DNA of 64,000 nucleotides from Pseudopelobacter sp964542535. Its GTDB lineage: Bacteria; Desulfobacterota; Desulfuromonadia; Geobacterales; Pseudopelobacteraceae. The notes beneath the pieces were generated by a model. That model was given only the letters and a program-made list of their open reading frames with translations. It was not told where the DNA came from and searched no databases. The DNA lies in the NCBI GenBank assembly GCA_964542535.1, contig CAZIUE010000020.1, positions 1 through 64,000 of the forward strand, in the 5' to 3' direction. Both the position numbers and the translations under genes were made by a program. This document shows, one piece after another, positions 62,735 to 64,000 of this stretch; within the stretch, counting starts at the first letter, position 1; each line of letters opens with the position of its first letter.

Positions 62735-62806
62735 CCCCGCTCCCACCTTATCAGGGGGGAAGCCTTTAAGCCTCCCCTGACAAGGGGAGGTTTGGAGGGG
62801 TTTGGT
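62735..62806. repeat. Palindromic intergenic repeat, copy B (inverted relative to copy A)
   Basis: Reverse complement reads AAACCCCTCCAAACCTCCCC then TTGTCAGGGGAGGCTTAAAG, matching 446-520 with few changes and a CCC insertion. Lies between the convergent thioesterase and glycosylase genes, where its hairpins could aid termination. Confidence 0.7.
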
Positions 62807-62829
62807 GAAAAAACAAGCGTTACGAGGGA

Positions 62830-63672
62830 CTAGCGCTTCCTGCTCTTCTCCGGGACCGGAAGCTTCAGCAGGCGCAGCACCTGGGTCATGTCGTCCCACA
62901 CCTCCCAGAAGGGAGCCGTGTTGCCCCGGTTGCGCAGCAGGTAGGAAGGGTGGAAGGTGGGCATGAGCGGGATGCCGTGGAAGTCGCCGAACGTACCCCG
63001 CAACCGCGAGATCGGCTCCCTGGTGGAGAGCAGGGTCTGGGAGGCGAACTTGCCCAGGGCCACGATCACCTCCGGGTTGATCGCTCTCAGCTGGCGCAGC
63101 AGAAAGGTTGAGCAGGCGGCGATTTCGTCCGGCTCCGGGTCACGGTTTCCGGGCGGCCGGCACTTGACCACGTTGCAGATGTAGACGTCCTCCCGGTTCA
63201 GCCCCATGGCGGTGATGATGCGGTTGAGCACCTGACCGGCCTCGCCCACGAACGGCTCCCCCTGCATGTCCTCGTCCCTGCCCGGTCCCTCACCGGCGAA
63301 CACCAGTCGTGCCCGCGGGTTGCCGACGCCGAACACCAGGTTGGTGCGGGTGGCTCCCAGTTTGCAGCGCCGGCAGTCTCCCAGATCGATCCTGATCTCC
63401 TCCAGGGACTCGTTCGGCGATGGCCCGCCCGCCCGTGGCTGTTCCACTGGGGAGGTTACCCCGTCAGCGGAGAGCACCCCCGCAGGCTCGACCTGGTGCG
63501 GGAGCTCCCGAGGCATCGCCGGAGCATCGCCCATGGCTGAATTGTCGCGTCCCGCGGCAGGCGCAACGGCCCGGGTTTCGGTTGTCAGGGAGCAGGGGAT
63601 GCCGTCCAGACCGCTCTCCTGGAGTCCCTGCAGGTAGGCCCTGAGGGACGCTCTTACGAGGTTGTGGGTCAC
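62830..63672 (-). CDS. Uracil-DNA glycosylase, family 4 (iron-sulfur type)
   Basis: 280 residues. N-terminal about 90 residues are a variable linker; the catalytic domain starts LGDCRRCKLG with cluster Cys residues, motif A GEGPGRDEDMQGEPFVG, CNVVKCRPPGNRDP, further Cys in AACSTFLL, and motif B HPSYLLRN. Removes uracil from DNA; [4Fe-4S] cluster. No ribosome site is strong before the ATG at 63672; a start nearer the catalytic domain is possible. Confidence 0.9.
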   Translation of the reverse strand: MTHNLVRASLRAYLQGLQESGLDGIPCSLTTETRAVAPAAGRDNSAMGDAPAMPRELPHQVEPAGVLSADGVTSPVEQPRAGGPSPNESLEEIRIDLGDCRRCKLGATRTNLVFGVGNPRARLVFAGEGPGRDEDMQGEPFVGEAGQVLNRIITAMGLNREDVYICNVVKCRPPGNRDPEPDEIAACSTFLLRQLRAINPEVIVALGKFASQTLLSTREPISRLRGTFGDFHGIPLMPTFHPSYLLRNRGNTAPFWEVWDDMTQVLRLLKLPVPEKSRKR

Positions 63673-63942
63673 GTTCCGTTGCTCCTGTTGAATCGACCTG
63701 GAAACTGGGATACCATCATGCCGGGAACTCTAGCAGCATGGTCCCGCTCCTGTCAAAACCTATGAACCTAAAAACGGCGGTTAACCACGGATGTATACGG
63801 ATAAATACAGATACATCGGTATGATGCATACAAAAATGCAGACATCCTGACGATGAATGACAGTTTGTCCGGTTCGCTTGCTTTCATCCGTGTTTATCCC
63901 ATGTATCCGAGTTTTAACTGCTTTTTACAGGATGGATGAACC
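63673..63942. repeat. Intergenic repeat region near the window end
   Basis: AACGGCGGTTAACCACGGATG (from 63772) and CATCCGTGTTTATCCCATG (63887 onward) are an inverted pair of the dispersed CACGGATG type; part matches about 2830. No gene. Confidence 0.5.
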
Positions 63943-64000
63943 ATGATCTTCGTCTGCGCGCTGCTCTGCCTGCTCTGCCTCCCCCAGTCGGCCGAAGCCT
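63943..64000 (+). CDS. Partial gene, N-terminal signal peptide only
   Basis: ATG followed by IFVCALLCLLCLPQSAEA, a signal-peptide-like start that runs off the window. No more can be said of its product. Confidence 0.5.
   Translation, partial: MIFVCALLCLLCLPQSAEA

Overview
The window is high-GC, densely packed bacterial DNA. Its gene content (chemotaxis receptors with Cache domains, a GEMM-type riboswitch, an ArsR-methyltransferase regulator beside ahcY, hotdog and U32 proteins, CACAGAG-type intergenic repeats) suggests a Desulfuromonadota member of the Geobacter / Pelobacter propionicus type. That placement is inference; no rRNA, tRNA or CRISPR array was seen.

Layout. 0-14.5 kb is core metabolism: a biotin carrier protein, an M16 peptidase, a flavin oxidoreductase, a methionine-cycle block (SahR-like regulator, cupin, ahcY, and further on metK), a Cache chemoreceptor, a GDSL esterase, then leuB, asd and an Asd-like paralogue without the catalytic cysteine. 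14.6-18.1 kb is a unit headed by a GEMM (cyclic dinucleotide) riboswitch with a 13-bp terminator stem; it encodes a methyltransferase-GNAT fusion and three tandem tail-collar proteins.

18.1-42.3 kb is the striking part: a large RiPP island that reads as a twin lasso-peptide locus. It has two asparagine-synthetase-like cyclases, each followed directly by a small precursor gene. Both precursors carry Trp-x-x-Pro in the leader exactly 15 residues before the core Gly, Thr at leader position -2, Glu at core position 8 and a C-terminal Ser. There are two PqqD-like recognition proteins, one B2-type leader protease, one ABC exporter, three HPr-kinase-like proteins, two stand-alone sulfotransferases plus a third fused to a U32-like barrel, a SPINDLY-type O-GlcNAc transferase, a radical SAM protein, an ATP-grasp protein and a nucleotidyltransferase. 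At its end lie a TauE/SafE-type permease and cysD-cysNC, which make PAPS, the sulfotransferase donor. The proposed reading is a lasso-peptide system whose products are phosphorylated and possibly sulfated or glycosylated, with its own sulfate-activation genes. A decayed reverse transcriptase interrupts the second half.

42.3-64 kb returns to housekeeping and accessory genes: a U32 peptidase, a nuclease, a DNA-binding PTS-IIA protein beside a lone HyfB-like subunit, a deaminase-nhaA-P-type ATPase operon, a DUF2284 protein, a 188-bp nested palindrome, P5C dehydrogenase, an MCP-CheW pair, an NlpC/P60 protein, a short AT-richer segment with an attC-like site, a PBP1-type enzyme, a thioesterase and a family 4 uracil-DNA glycosylase. 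An inverted pair of about 65-bp intergenic repeats lies near the two ends of the window.
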